A stretch of DNA of 64,000 nucleotides from Longimicrobiales bacterium. GTDB lineage: Bacteria; Gemmatimonadota; Gemmatimonadetes; Longimicrobiales; Gaopeijiaceae. Shown piece after piece: positions 9,293 to 16,986 of the stretch. The position numbers and the translations under genes are program-made. A model generated the notes under the pieces. That model searched no databases and was not told where the DNA came from. It was given only the letters and a program-made list of their open reading frames with translations. The DNA is taken from positions 1 through 64,000 of the forward strand of contig JANQDZ010000095.1 in the NCBI GenBank assembly GCA_028278645.1, in the 5' to 3' direction. Within the stretch, counting starts at the first letter, position 1, and each line of letters begins with the position of its first letter.

Positions 9293-9487
9293 TCATCCCT
9301 CTCCCGATAGGTGGAGGGGCCGAGTTTCTATCGCACGTTTTCCGGGCATGAGCCAGGAGGTATTCCACAGAACCAACGCCGCAAGGGCAAGGACCAGAGT
9401 AGACAGAACCGATCCCTCAGGACCAAAAGCTCCCCCGCTCAACCAGTCTGGGCCGGTGAGGACCGGTTCCATGGCTGGCGTGTCCAC
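9293..9487 (-). CDS. Short membrane protein resembling the tail of a CPBP (Abi) protease; possibly a remnant
   Basis: A 64-codon frame from a GTG at 9487 with a good GGGAGG ribosome site about five bases upstream. The protein has one predicted membrane helix (about residues 28-45) preceded by LSGGAFGPEGSVLSTL. In my recollection that segment closely resembles the extreme C-terminus of CPBP intramembrane metalloproteases. The catalytic EExxxR and H motifs of that family are absent, and there is no room for them before the thiolase terminator 48 bases upstream. It could be a deletion remnant, a true small membrane protein, or chance. A perfect 7-bp hairpin overlaps its stop (9282-9299). Confidence 0.4.
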   Translation of the reverse strand: MDTPAMEPVLTGPDWLSGGAFGPEGSVLSTLVLALAALVLWNTSWLMPGKRAIETRPLHLSGEG

Positions 9488-9534
9488 TGTATCCTCCCAG
9501 CCTCCGTGTACAGCACCTTCGATCCCTATGGCCC

Positions 9535-9569
9535 AGAAAAAACCTCGGGCGCGTCGAGCGCCCGAGGTT
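9535..9569 (-). terminator. Intrinsic terminator after the thiolase gene
   Basis: A perfect 12-bp stem (AACCTCGGGCGC, 9541-9552, with its complement at 9558-9569) has a 5-base loop. In the minus-strand transcript it is followed directly by a run of six U. It begins four bases after the thiolase stop codon. This is a classical Rho-independent terminator and separates thiolase from the hbd operon. Confidence 0.92.
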
Positions 9570-9572
9570 CGG

Positions 9573-10784
9573 TCAGGCCAAGTCCACCGACAAGGCCACT
9601 GCGTTTCCGCCGCCTAGGCAGAGGCCGGCTACTCCGGTGGCCTCCCCTCGGTCTTTCATCGCATAAAGGAGCGTAACCAATACCCTTGCGCCCGAAGCTC
9701 CGATGGGATGCCCAAGGGCCACCGCTCCGCCGTTTACGTTCACGAGAGCGGGGTCGATCCCGAGTTCCTTGATGTCCGCGAGGGCCTGGACCGCAAAAGC
9801 CTCGTTCAGCTCATAGAGACCGTAGTCACCAACAGCCTTCCCATCTTTTTCAGCCAGCTTCTGGACAGCATCGATGGGTGCGAAGAACAGATCCTGGGGC
9901 TCGGTCGATCCCACCGCGTAGTTGCTCACCGACGCCATGATCGGTAGGCCATGAGCCTCCGCGAAGGCCTGGGAGGCCACCACGAGGGACGCTGCGCCGT
10001 CGTTCAGGCCGGGAGCGTTTCCAGCCGTGACCACCAGGTTCTCGATTTCCTCGGGCGCGTCCTTAGGGAAAGCCGGACGAAGCTTCGCAAGCGATTCGAG
10101 GTTCGTGTCCTTTCGCGGGCTTTCGTCGGTGTCCACGACATTCACGCCCTTCCGGTGTTTGACCTCAACCGGGAGAATCTCGTCGGTGAACTTCCCTCCT
10201 TCGATGGCCGCCACGGCTTTCATATGGGAGTTGTACGCGAACTCATCGGCTTCTTCCCGCGTAATTCCGGCTTTGTCCGCGGTGTATTCCGCATGGCCGC
10301 CCATGTGACAGTTTCCGAATGAACACCAGAGGCCGTCGTAGATGAGTCCGTCCTGGACCGGTTGGTCCCCGAACTTCACCCCGCCCCGGTAGTTTCTGAG
10401 ATAAAAAGGCACGTTCGACATGGACTCGAACCCGCCCGCAACGGCGACCTGGATATCCCCCGCCTTGATGGCTTGGGATGCCAGCATCACGGCCTTCAAA
10501 CCAGACCCACAGACCTTGTTGATCGTGATGGCAGGAACGGATGCCGGGAGCCCGCCCCGGATTGCTGCCTGCCTGGCAGGAGCCTGGCCACCGCCGGCCC
10601 CCACTACGTTCCCCATGATGACGTCGTCGACCGCCCCGGGCTCGATCCCCGCCCTCTTCACAGCTTCCTGAACCGCCAGAGCTCCCAGCTGCGTAGCCGG
10701 AAGGGTCGAGAGCCCGCCGAGAAACCGCCCGATGGGCGTCCGAACGCCCGAGAGAATTACTGGGGTCCGCTCTTTATCCGTCAT
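9573..10784 (-). CDS. Acetyl-CoA acetyltransferase (thiolase)
   Basis: A class II thiolase that condenses two acetyl-CoA or cleaves 3-oxoacyl-CoA. With the ATG at 10784 the protein has 403 residues. The nucleophilic cysteine is C92 in [11 protein letters not shown], the catalytic histidine is in [13 protein letters not shown] and the second cysteine is in GLCLGGGNA close to the C-terminus. The upstream frame (27 more residues from 10865) is not family-like and is rejected. The gene stands alone between the MBL hydrolase and a strong terminator, yet lies next to hbd and acyl-CoA dehydrogenase. A role in beta-oxidation or acetoacetyl-CoA formation is likely; the direction is not determinable. 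Confidence 0.94.
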   Translation of the reverse strand: MTDKERTPVILSGVRTPIGRFLGGLSTLPATQLGALAVQEAVKRAGIEPGAVDDVIMGNVVGAGGGQAPARQAAIRGGLPASVPAITINKVCGSGLKAVMLASQAIKAGDIQVAVAGGFESMSNVPFYLRNYRGGVKFGDQPVQDGLIYDGLWCSFGNCHMGGHAEYTADKAGITREEADEFAYNSHMKAVAAIEGGKFTDEILPVEVKHRKGVNVVDTDESPRKDTNLESLAKLRPAFPKDAPEEIENLVVTAGNAPGLNDGAASLVVASQAFAEAHGLPIMASVSNYAVGSTEPQDLFFAPIDAVQKLAEKDGKAVGDYGLYELNEAFAVQALADIKELGIDPALVNVNGGAVALGHPIGASGARVLVTLLYAMKDRGEATGVAGLCLGGGNAVALSVDLA

Positions 10785-10913
10785 GGGTCCACACACTCCC
10801 TGTTTCAGGTTATCGCCGACCCTCCGGAAAATACGAGCCGGAGAGGGCGGTAAAGATACGCCCATCTCCGCCCACAGGCACGTCCGGGAAGGACACCAAT
10901 ACGGAGAGGTTAC

Positions 10914-11804
10914 CTAAGGAAGAAGTCGGAGCTTTTCGCTGTCCGGATCCAGGGCTCCCCACGGGGTCCGGGTGTCGTGCTGGAAGATGAGGGTCCACCC
11001 CTCGTCTCGCGCCTTCTGGAGGACCGACCTTTTGGTTTCCAAGGTCACGAGGGGTTCCAGGTCGTACCCCATGATCCACGGGAGGGGCAGGTGGGCTGCG
11101 GTAGGGCAGAGGTCGGCAAGGAAGAGGGCACTCTCCCCCCCGCTCTCGAGGAGTACCGACTGGTGAAAAGGTGTGTGTCCCGGGGTCGGAAGGAGCCGGA
11201 CGCCCTCCAGGAGCTCGGTCGGTCCTTCCACGGTGTCCACCAAATCCGCCTCCACCAGCGGGCCGAAGTTCTTGGCCATATAGGAAGCCCGGACCCTTTC
11301 GCTGGGAGAGGCGGCGAACTCCAACTCCCCTCTTTGCATCACGTACCGGGCCTTGGGGAAAGCCGGGATAGGGACCCCATCCGATCCGAGAACCATGTTC
11401 CCACCGGCATGATCGAAGTGGAGATGGGTACTCACCACCAGGTCAACGTCCTCGACCTCGAACCCTGCGGATCGAAGGGCGTTTTCCAACCGGGTGGGAT
11501 CGCCGTGGTTATCCACTCCGTAGATGTCTCTGAACTTCTCCGATTCTTTGTTTCCGATCCCTGTGTCCACCAATACAAGTGCGTTCGGAGCCTCCACCAA
11601 CAGGCACCGGAGAGCCAGCGGGATCCGGTGCCGACTATCGGGGGGTATCTCCTTCTCCCAGAGAGGACGGGGCACCACCCCGAACATGGCGCCACCATCC
11701 AGCCACTGGATCCCGGCTTCCAGAGCATGGACCCGCATTCCCCCTACCTCGAGGGTCCTGAAAAATGGCAGGTCGGCGGCCACGACCCAATTCGACTTGG
11801 TCAC
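10914..11804 (-). CDS. Metallo-beta-lactamase-fold hydrolase (lactonase-like)
   Basis: A 296-residue metal-dependent hydrolase. The dinuclear zinc motif is THLHFDHAGG (H127, H129, D131, H132), followed by PTPGHTPFHQS and a distal aspartate in LFLADLCP. The long loop between the first strands and the motif resembles YtnP and AHL-lactonase-like members, but substrate cannot be inferred. No signal peptide is seen, so it is probably cytoplasmic. The GTG start overlaps the stop of the exonuclease gene by four bases (GTGA), and GAAGG precedes it, so the two are translationally coupled. Confidence 0.85.
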   Translation of the reverse strand: MTKSNWVVAADLPFFRTLEVGGMRVHALEAGIQWLDGGAMFGVVPRPLWEKEIPPDSRHRIPLALRCLLVEAPNALVLVDTGIGNKESEKFRDIYGVDNHGDPTRLENALRSAGFEVEDVDLVVSTHLHFDHAGGNMVLGSDGVPIPAFPKARYVMQRGELEFAASPSERVRASYMAKNFGPLVEADLVDTVEGPTELLEGVRLLPTPGHTPFHQSVLLESGGESALFLADLCPTAAHLPLPWIMGYDLEPLVTLETKRSVLQKARDEGWTLIFQHDTRTPWGALDPDSEKLRLLP

Positions 11805-12595
11805 GATCTTCCCTTCCGGCTGAGAAAGAGTTGAAGGGTGGTAAGGTCATGGATGCCCAGGGCTCGGGCTTCGTCAAGGAGTCTGAGCAGGATGCGGGCT
11901 GTGGCCAAGGCGTCGCCGTAGGCCCGGTGGCGAAGATGAATGGGAATCCCGAGGTGGGTTGCCAGAGAGTCCAGGTTCCGCCTTCTCAGACCCGGGACAA
12001 GACGGCGGGCCAGCTGCACAGTGCAGAGGCGGGGTCCCTGGGGCACAAAACCGATGGAATCACCCAGTTGGGCACTGACGAAGCTCCAGTCGAAGGCTGC
12101 GTTGTGGGCCACAAAAACCCGACCCTCCAGCGAGTCGAAAAAATCTCCTGCTACGTCCTCGAAATATGGAGCCCCTCGAACCATCTCGTCGGTGATGCCG
12201 GTCAGCTCGGAGATACGAGGCGGGATGCTCCGACCCGGGTTTATGAGAGTTTGGAAGTCCTCCTCGATCACGCCATCCCGGACCTCCACCACCGCGATCT
12301 CCGTAATCCTATGCCCTCTTCCCGGGGATCCTCCGGTGGTCTCAACGTCGACCACCGCGAAGGAGAGCCGGTCCAGCTCGTCATCGAGTGAGGGAGGTTG
12401 GCCAGCAAGGGACCAGCATCCACTCCCATCGACCTGGAACCGGGGATCGGAGCCCAGAAGGGAGAACACGGCCGCCGAAGCCGCACCGGCGTTGCCCGAG
12501 AGGCCTAGAACCTCCCGGGCCAAATCCAGCGTATGGACTTCTCCGGCCTGCAAGAGGGTAACCGCACGCCTGATCAGGGAAGGTTCGTCGCTCAA
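11801..12595 (-). CDS. DnaQ-type 3'-5' exonuclease with N-terminal winged-helix-like domain
   Basis: A 264-residue protein of the DNA polymerase III epsilon family. Exo I is DVETTG (D83, E85), Exo II is AHNAAFDW (D169) and Exo III is HRAYGD (H223, D228), so all DEDDh catalytic residues are present. The first 65 residues, before the nuclease fold, look like a small helix-turn-helix or winged-helix module and are not part of standard DnaQ. It could act in proofreading, repair or nucleotide salvage. No polymerase domain or UvrC-like domain follows. The start is a TTG that overlaps the rsmA stop (TTGA); its ribosome site is weak, which makes coupling to rsmA likely. Confidence 0.85.
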   Translation of the reverse strand: MSDEPSLIRRAVTLLQAGEVHTLDLAREVLGLSGNAGAASAAVFSLLGSDPRFQVDGSGCWSLAGQPPSLDDELDRLSFAVVDVETTGGSPGRGHRITEIAVVEVRDGVIEEDFQTLINPGRSIPPRISELTGITDEMVRGAPYFEDVAGDFFDSLEGRVFVAHNAAFDWSFVSAQLGDSIGFVPQGPRLCTVQLARRLVPGLRRRNLDSLATHLGIPIHLRHRAYGDALATARILLRLLDEARALGIHDLTTLQLFLSRKGRS

Positions 12596-13434
12596 GCTGA
12601 GGGATCCGAAGAAGGGTTAGAGTCCAGGGATGGTAGGCGCCGGAGGGCCCGGGACAAAGTGATAAACTCCTCGGGGGAGAACGTTTCCGGCCTCCGCCGT
12701 AAGTCAAATCCCGTCGTCTCCTCGAGACTCGCGAGTTGGTCCCGAGAAAAGCCTCCCGCCGGCTCCCCACGGAGAATCGTCTGGAACTGTTTCCTCCTTT
12801 GCTGAAACGCCACCCGCGTGAGGTCTCGGAGAGCCTCTTCTTCCTCGGGCCGCAACGGCTCTGGACGTTGAGGCACGATCCGGAGAACCACCGAGTCCAC
12901 CGCGGGCCGGGGCCGAAAGGCTGACGCGGGCACTTTTGCGACCCGGGCAACAGCTGCCACGGATCGGATCCCTACCGTGAGAGCCCCAAAAGCGGAACTC
13001 CCGGGATCGGCCAGAACCCTCTCCCCGACCTCCTTTTGAACCATCAGGACAATCTCACGAGGTCTGGGACGACTGAGGAGATGGAAAATGATCGGAGAGG
13101 TGATGTTGTATGGGATGTTCCCAATGACCTTGAGATCCGAAGGCGTTTCGCAGAGGGAGGAAAGAGGGCACTGCAATATGTTCTGGTTAACAACCCGAAC
13201 CTCCGGCGAATCCCCGTACTCGATCTCCAGGGCCCTAGCCAACTCTCGGTCCAGCTCCACCAGGATCAACGACCGGCATGCCCCGGCCAAATGACGGGTC
13301 AGCGCACCCCGCCCGGGCCCGATCTCCAACACCTCATCGTCCGGAGCAAGGTGGAGGGCTTCAGCGATCTTTCTCTGGAGATTCCCGTCGATCAGGAAGT
13401 TCTGGCCCAGGGACTTTTTTGGCCGTTGATGCAC
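12592..13434 (-). CDS. rsmA: 16S rRNA (adenine-1518/1519) dimethyltransferase
   Basis: RsmA (KsgA) dimethylates two adjacent adenines near the 3' end of 16S rRNA late in small-subunit assembly. The 280-residue protein from the GTG at 13434 begins with the family hallmark KKSLGQNFLID. It has the SAM motif LEIGPGRGALT, the catalytic NIPYNITSPI motif (NxPY) and a C-terminal helical domain. The longer frame to 13713 reads through the phosphatase gene and is rejected because those 93 residues are antifamily in composition. It lies 19 bases after the SpoIIE-type gene and overlaps the exonuclease by four bases. Confidence 0.95.
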   Translation of the reverse strand: MHQRPKKSLGQNFLIDGNLQRKIAEALHLAPDDEVLEIGPGRGALTRHLAGACRSLILVELDRELARALEIEYGDSPEVRVVNQNILQCPLSSLCETPSDLKVIGNIPYNITSPIIFHLLSRPRPREIVLMVQKEVGERVLADPGSSAFGALTVGIRSVAAVARVAKVPASAFRPRPAVDSVVLRIVPQRPEPLRPEEEEALRDLTRVAFQQRRKQFQTILRGEPAGGFSRDQLASLEETTGFDLRRRPETFSPEEFITLSRALRRLPSLDSNPSSDPSA

Positions 13435-13453
13435 GCGACTTCGGCCCTTTCTT

Positions 13454-15049
13454 TCACACCCTGAGAGCGAGGGCGGTGATATCGTCGGCAGGCACGGAGG
13501 GGGTCGCTTCGTCGGCAGCACGGAAGAGGGCCTCGACAAGAGCCGCGGGATCACCTTCCCGCCCTTGGACCGCCAGGTCGAGGACCGCCTTTTCCCCACT
13601 CCCCCGCTCTTCCGAGGAAAGGGTGTCCGATAGGCCGTCCGTAAAAAGGAGCAATAGATCCTCCCCGGTGGCCCAGGACACGGTCTTTTCCGAATAGGAG
13701 TCAGGGCCGGCAATGCCTACGGGAGGGTCGGTGGCCACCAATCGATCGGAGGAGCCGTCGAGGTGAATGGAGAACGCATGGGGGTGCCCTGCATTCGCAT
13801 ACGTCAACGTGCGCTTCTTCGGATCCAGAATCCCATAAAACAGGGAGAGGTACATCTCGGTGGTTTCGAGCTCGTCGCGGAGAGCATCATCCAACTGCCG
13901 GAGGACCCCTGCCGGACGCCCCTTCTCCAGTGCGTAGATCGACGCAGCACTCATGGATAGGGCCATGATGAGGGCAGCGGGAAATCCGTGGGTCGAGACA
14001 TCCCCAATCATGACCCCGATGCGGCCTTTGGTCAGGTGAAGGAGGTGAAAAAAGTCCCCGCCCACCTGCTCAGCCGGTTGAACCCTGGCCCCAACCTCCG
14101 CTCCTTCGAAGTGCTCCGCCACCGGGAGAAGCTTCATCTGGAGGTTATGGGCAAGCTCCATCTCCCTTGCCACCCTCTCCTGCGCCAGGCTTTCCCTGAT
14201 CAGGCGGTGGTTTTCCAGGGCCGATCCGATCTGGCTCGCGATGGCCGCCAGAAGCTTCTGGTCGCTGGCGGTGAAGCGGCCTCCCGGCCGTCTCCCCAGG
14301 AGGTTGATGACACCTACCGTCCTCGGCTCCCCTGCTGGGGGTGTGTACCGGATGGGCACGCAGAGCCTCGATTCCGACGGCTCCTTCCGAGACGCGTGGT
14401 CGCCCGGCGCCGACCTCGGTTGGCCGAGGATCAGGGGTCGGCCTTCGCGGAAGACCTGCGCCACTACCGAGTCGGGATCGGAGACGGCTCGGGATCCCCT
14501 CAAACCCTCCTCTCCGACTGCGGCCACCGGTTCGAGGGTGTCGATGTCGGGCTCAAAAACCCAAAGTGATCCCTTTTTTGCGCCCAGGACGTCACACACC
14601 TCGCTGAGGATCACCTTTGCCGCCTGGTCCAGGCGCAGGAGAGACCCCAGGGTTTCGCTGATCGAGTAGAGAAGGTTGATCTCCTCGTACCGTTCGCTCA
14701 GCTCATAGGTAAAAAACCGGACCTCCTGAGAGAACTCGAAGGCCCGAACCACCAGCTTCGTCACGAGGTCGGCCAGGGAGTCTTCCCGCTCGTAGGGGCA
14801 CCCCGAGAGCTCGAGCTTCAGGGGTGGGCCCTCTCTCGGGTGGAAGGTCCGTTGCACCGCACGTCCGAATCGATCAGCCGAACCTCCCGAGGGATCGGGC
14901 GGCGGCGGGGATTCATAGATCAGGCGCTCGCCCCGGGTGTCGTCGATCCCATACAGGCGGAACGTAATCGACAGTGCTTTTTCGAAGTCTCGGAGGGTCT
15001 GTTGAACGGGATCGGGGAGGGCGCGGAGAGGCGGTACGTCCGGGCTCAT
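13454..15049 (-). CDS. GAF-containing SpoIIE/RsbU-type PP2C serine phosphatase
   Basis: A 531-residue regulatory phosphatase. The N-terminal 130 residues are undefined. A GAF-like sensor region spans roughly residues 130-290 (KGSLWVFEPD to the SQIGSALENHRLI helix). A linker helix follows (AREMELAHNLQMKLLP) and then a PP2C SpoIIE domain with GDFFHLL, GDVSTHGFPAALIMA, NAGHPHAF and FTDGLSDT, which contain the metal-binding aspartates. Such enzymes dephosphorylate STAS anti-anti-sigma proteins. The ATG overlaps the stop of the anti-sigma kinase gene (ATGA), with a STAS gene just upstream, so a partner-switching cascade is very likely. No sigma factor gene is adjacent. Confidence 0.9.
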   Translation of the reverse strand: MSPDVPPLRALPDPVQQTLRDFEKALSITFRLYGIDDTRGERLIYESPPPPDPSGGSADRFGRAVQRTFHPREGPPLKLELSGCPYEREDSLADLVTKLVVRAFEFSQEVRFFTYELSERYEEINLLYSISETLGSLLRLDQAAKVILSEVCDVLGAKKGSLWVFEPDIDTLEPVAAVGEEGLRGSRAVSDPDSVVAQVFREGRPLILGQPRSAPGDHASRKEPSESRLCVPIRYTPPAGEPRTVGVINLLGRRPGGRFTASDQKLLAAIASQIGSALENHRLIRESLAQERVAREMELAHNLQMKLLPVAEHFEGAEVGARVQPAEQVGGDFFHLLHLTKGRIGVMIGDVSTHGFPAALIMALSMSAASIYALEKGRPAGVLRQLDDALRDELETTEMYLSLFYGILDPKKRTLTYANAGHPHAFSIHLDGSSDRLVATDPPVGIAGPDSYSEKTVSWATGEDLLLLFTDGLSDTLSSEERGSGEKAVLDLAVQGREGDPAALVEALFRAADEATPSVPADDITALALRV

Positions 15050-15495
15050 GCCCTGGCCCCACCGTCCACACACCCCTCCTCACGGTCGGGCGGGAGGCGG
15101 AGAACCAGGGTTACGCTGTTTCCGCGATCGTTGAAATACACCTCGTCCAAAAGCTTTCGCATGAGGAAAATCCCACGCCCCTCTGCCTTCAGGAGGTTCC
15201 CCGGCGTCGTTGGATCGGGGACCCGATAAGGATCGAAACCGCTTCCTTCGTCGGTCACCCTGGCCGTGATGGTAGTCCCTTGGAACGCCACTTCCACCTT
15301 TACCCGTTTGGACGGGTCCTGAGCGTTCCCGTAGAGCATGGCGTTGGCCAGCGCCTCGGACAGGCCCACCCGGAGGTTCAGGCGGAGACGCCTCGGGTCA
15401 TCCCCACAACCGGAGCACTGCTCCATAACGAACTCTACTGCCTCCTCGATGGAGGCCAGATCGTTAGGGATATCGAGGATCAGGTCCGGTGCCAT
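15046..15495 (-). CDS. RsbW/SpoIIAB-like serine kinase (anti-sigma factor)
   Basis: A 149-residue GHKL-fold ATP-binding protein. The N box is GLSEALANAMLYGN, the G1 box DEGSGFDP and the G2 box EGRGIFLMRKL, in the order seen in SpoIIAB and RsbW. These proteins bind a sigma factor or other target and phosphorylate a STAS antagonist. The start is the ATG at 15495; a TTG two codons upstream is possible. It lies 44 bases after the STAS gene and overlaps the phosphatase gene by four bases, so the three form one operon. The target of this kinase is not identified here. Confidence 0.88.
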   Translation of the reverse strand: MAPDLILDIPNDLASIEEAVEFVMEQCSGCGDDPRRLRLNLRVGLSEALANAMLYGNAQDPSKRVKVEVAFQGTTITARVTDEGSGFDPYRVPDPTTPGNLLKAEGRGIFLMRKLLDEVYFNDRGNSVTLVLRLPPDREEGCVDGGARA

Positions 15496-15539
15496 AAACA
15501 AAGAGCGATCTCTTCCGTCGAGAGTCTGATTCGGCGGGA

Positions 15540-15872
15540 TCAGAGATCCTTCAGCGCAGCCTCGCGGGAATCAGCAATATGGAAGAGTGTGTCCAGCTTC
15601 GTGAGCTCGAACAGCGTCTTGAGGTCCTCGTTCAAATTCGCCAAACGAAGCTCACCACCCTGCTCCCGAACCTTCTTGGACAGACTCACCAAGACACCCA
15701 GGCCGGAGGAGTCGATGTAGCCGGTTTTTTCAAAGTCCACGACGAACTTCCGTTCGCCATTTTCCAGCTCTTCCAGGACCTTTTGCTTCAACTCCTGGCG
15801 GTTCCCTACGATGAGCTGGCCTTCCACGTCCACTACGAGTACGTCGCTGACCTTCTCGACCTGGAAACCCAT
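15540..15872 (-). CDS. STAS-domain anti-sigma factor antagonist
   Basis: A 110-residue single-domain STAS protein of the SpoIIAA/RsbV type. The phosphorylation loop reads GYIDSSGLGVL; by comparison with SpoIIAA the target is most likely S56 (the second serine). The rest, including FVVDFEKT and LRLANLNEDLKTLFELT, fits the fold. The ATG at 15872 has GGAGG with good spacing. In the model, the kinase encoded downstream phosphorylates it and the SpoIIE-type phosphatase reverses this, freeing or trapping the kinase. It is the first gene of the three. Confidence 0.93.
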   Translation of the reverse strand: MGFQVEKVSDVLVVDVEGQLIVGNRQELKQKVLEELENGERKFVVDFEKTGYIDSSGLGVLVSLSKKVREQGGELRLANLNEDLKTLFELTKLDTLFHIADSREAALKDL

Positions 15873-15958
15873 TCGCCCTCCGTGGATAGGACCGCCCCGT
15901 CAATTTGGGCGGCAAAGCGAGAACAGAAAGACAAAAGACGATACTGGAATATAACCTA

Positions 15959-16462
15959 TCAGGCCAGCAATTTCTCCTTCATGGCCTTCATAACCAACGG
16001 TGATACGAACGACGAAACGTCCCCTCCCAACATCGCGACTTCCCGGACAAGGGAGGCGGAGAGGAAGGACAACGCGGCATCGGGAGTCAGGAACACCGTC
16101 TCGACCTCTGGCCATAACTCCCGGTTCATTTGGGCCATCTGCATCTCGTACTCGAAATCGGACACCGCCCGAAGTCCTCGAATGATGCAGTGGGCACCCC
16201 TCTCCCGGGCGAAATCCATCAGAAGGCCCGAAAAACTCGTGCATTCGACCCGGTCGTTGTCCTTGTAGACCTCCCTAAGGAGTCCAACCCGCTCTTCCAC
16301 CGAAAACATATGCTGCTTTGAATGGGTGGCCGTTTCCGCCACGGCCAGAAGGAGCCTGTCCGCCAGACGAAGCGTCCTTCGCGCTATGTCCTCGTGCCCA
16401 AGAGTCACCGGGTCGAACGACCCGGGATAGATGGCCAGTACTTCGTTGTGAGAGGAAGTCAT
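15959..16462 (-). CDS. coaD: Phosphopantetheine adenylyltransferase
   Basis: CoaD transfers AMP from ATP to 4'-phosphopantetheine, the penultimate step of coenzyme A synthesis. The 167-residue protein has the nucleotidyltransferase motif YPGSFDPVTLGH (TLGH at residues 20-23), the RGLRAVSDFEYE block and SSFVSP near the C-terminus, all as in characterised CoaD. Its ATG overlaps the stop of rsmD (ATGA). The rsmD-coaD pairing is common in bacteria. An 86-base gap separates it from the STAS gene downstream. Confidence 0.97.
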   Translation of the reverse strand: MTSSHNEVLAIYPGSFDPVTLGHEDIARRTLRLADRLLLAVAETATHSKQHMFSVEERVGLLREVYKDNDRVECTSFSGLLMDFARERGAHCIIRGLRAVSDFEYEMQMAQMNRELWPEVETVFLTPDAALSFLSASLVREVAMLGGDVSSFVSPLVMKAMKEKLLA

Positions 16463-16986
16463 TCTTCCCTTTTCAGCGTCGTGAGGGTCGTGTCCCCATA
16501 TTGTCGGTGCCGAAGGCCAGGATTGGGAGGCATAGCCTCCGACGAACGATGCTCAACCCAGAGCTCTCGGGCAAACCCTTTCTCGGAGAAGGCGGCCAAC
16601 AGCTTCGCTGCTGTACCGTGCTCGTACGGTGGATCAGCCAAAGCGACATCAAATTCGTCCGGTTCGAGTCGGCGGACAAAGGACATTGCGTCCCCTTGGA
16701 CCACCCGGCACTCACCCCCTGCACCCAAGATATCGATGTTCGCCCGAAGAGTACCCAGGGCTTTCTTGGAGCGTTCCACGAATACGACCGACTCGGCTCC
16801 ACGGCTCAAGGCCTCCAGCCCAAGGGCTCCGGATCCGGCGAAGAGGTCCAGGATCCTAGCGCCTTCCAGGACAGGTCCCAAGGCCGACATCCAAGCCTCC
16901 CTGACCCGGTCGGTGGTGGGCCGCACCCCCTTCCCGCGGAGGGCCTTTAAACGGTGCCCACGCCAGCGACCTGCAATGATCCTCAT
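16459..16986 (-). CDS. rsmD: 16S rRNA (guanine-966-N2) methyltransferase
   Basis: RsmD methylates G966 of 16S rRNA. The 175-residue protein starts MRIIAGRWRG, the standard N-terminus. It carries the SAM-binding LDLFAGSG at residues 46-53 and the catalytic DPPY at residues 118-121. Overlaps of four bases with recJ upstream and coaD downstream indicate translational coupling of recJ, rsmD and coaD. Length and motif spacing are normal. Confidence 0.95.
   Translation of the reverse strand: MRIIAGRWRGHRLKALRGKGVRPTTDRVREAWMSALGPVLEGARILDLFAGSGALGLEALSRGAESVVFVERSKKALGTLRANIDILGAGGECRVVQGDAMSFVRRLEPDEFDVALADPPYEHGTAAKLLAAFSEKGFARELWVEHRSSEAMPPNPGLRHRQYGDTTLTTLKREE

Noticed and set aside
13435-13713. 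N-terminal extension of rsmA to 13713
   Set aside because: These residues overlap the phosphatase gene in another frame and are unlike any RsmA N-terminus. The GTG at 13434 gives the normal start.
15892-15912. 6-bp hairpin CCGCCC / GGGCGG between coaD and the STAS gene
   Set aside because: The stem is short with a 9-base loop and no U run. It may be chance in GC-rich DNA.
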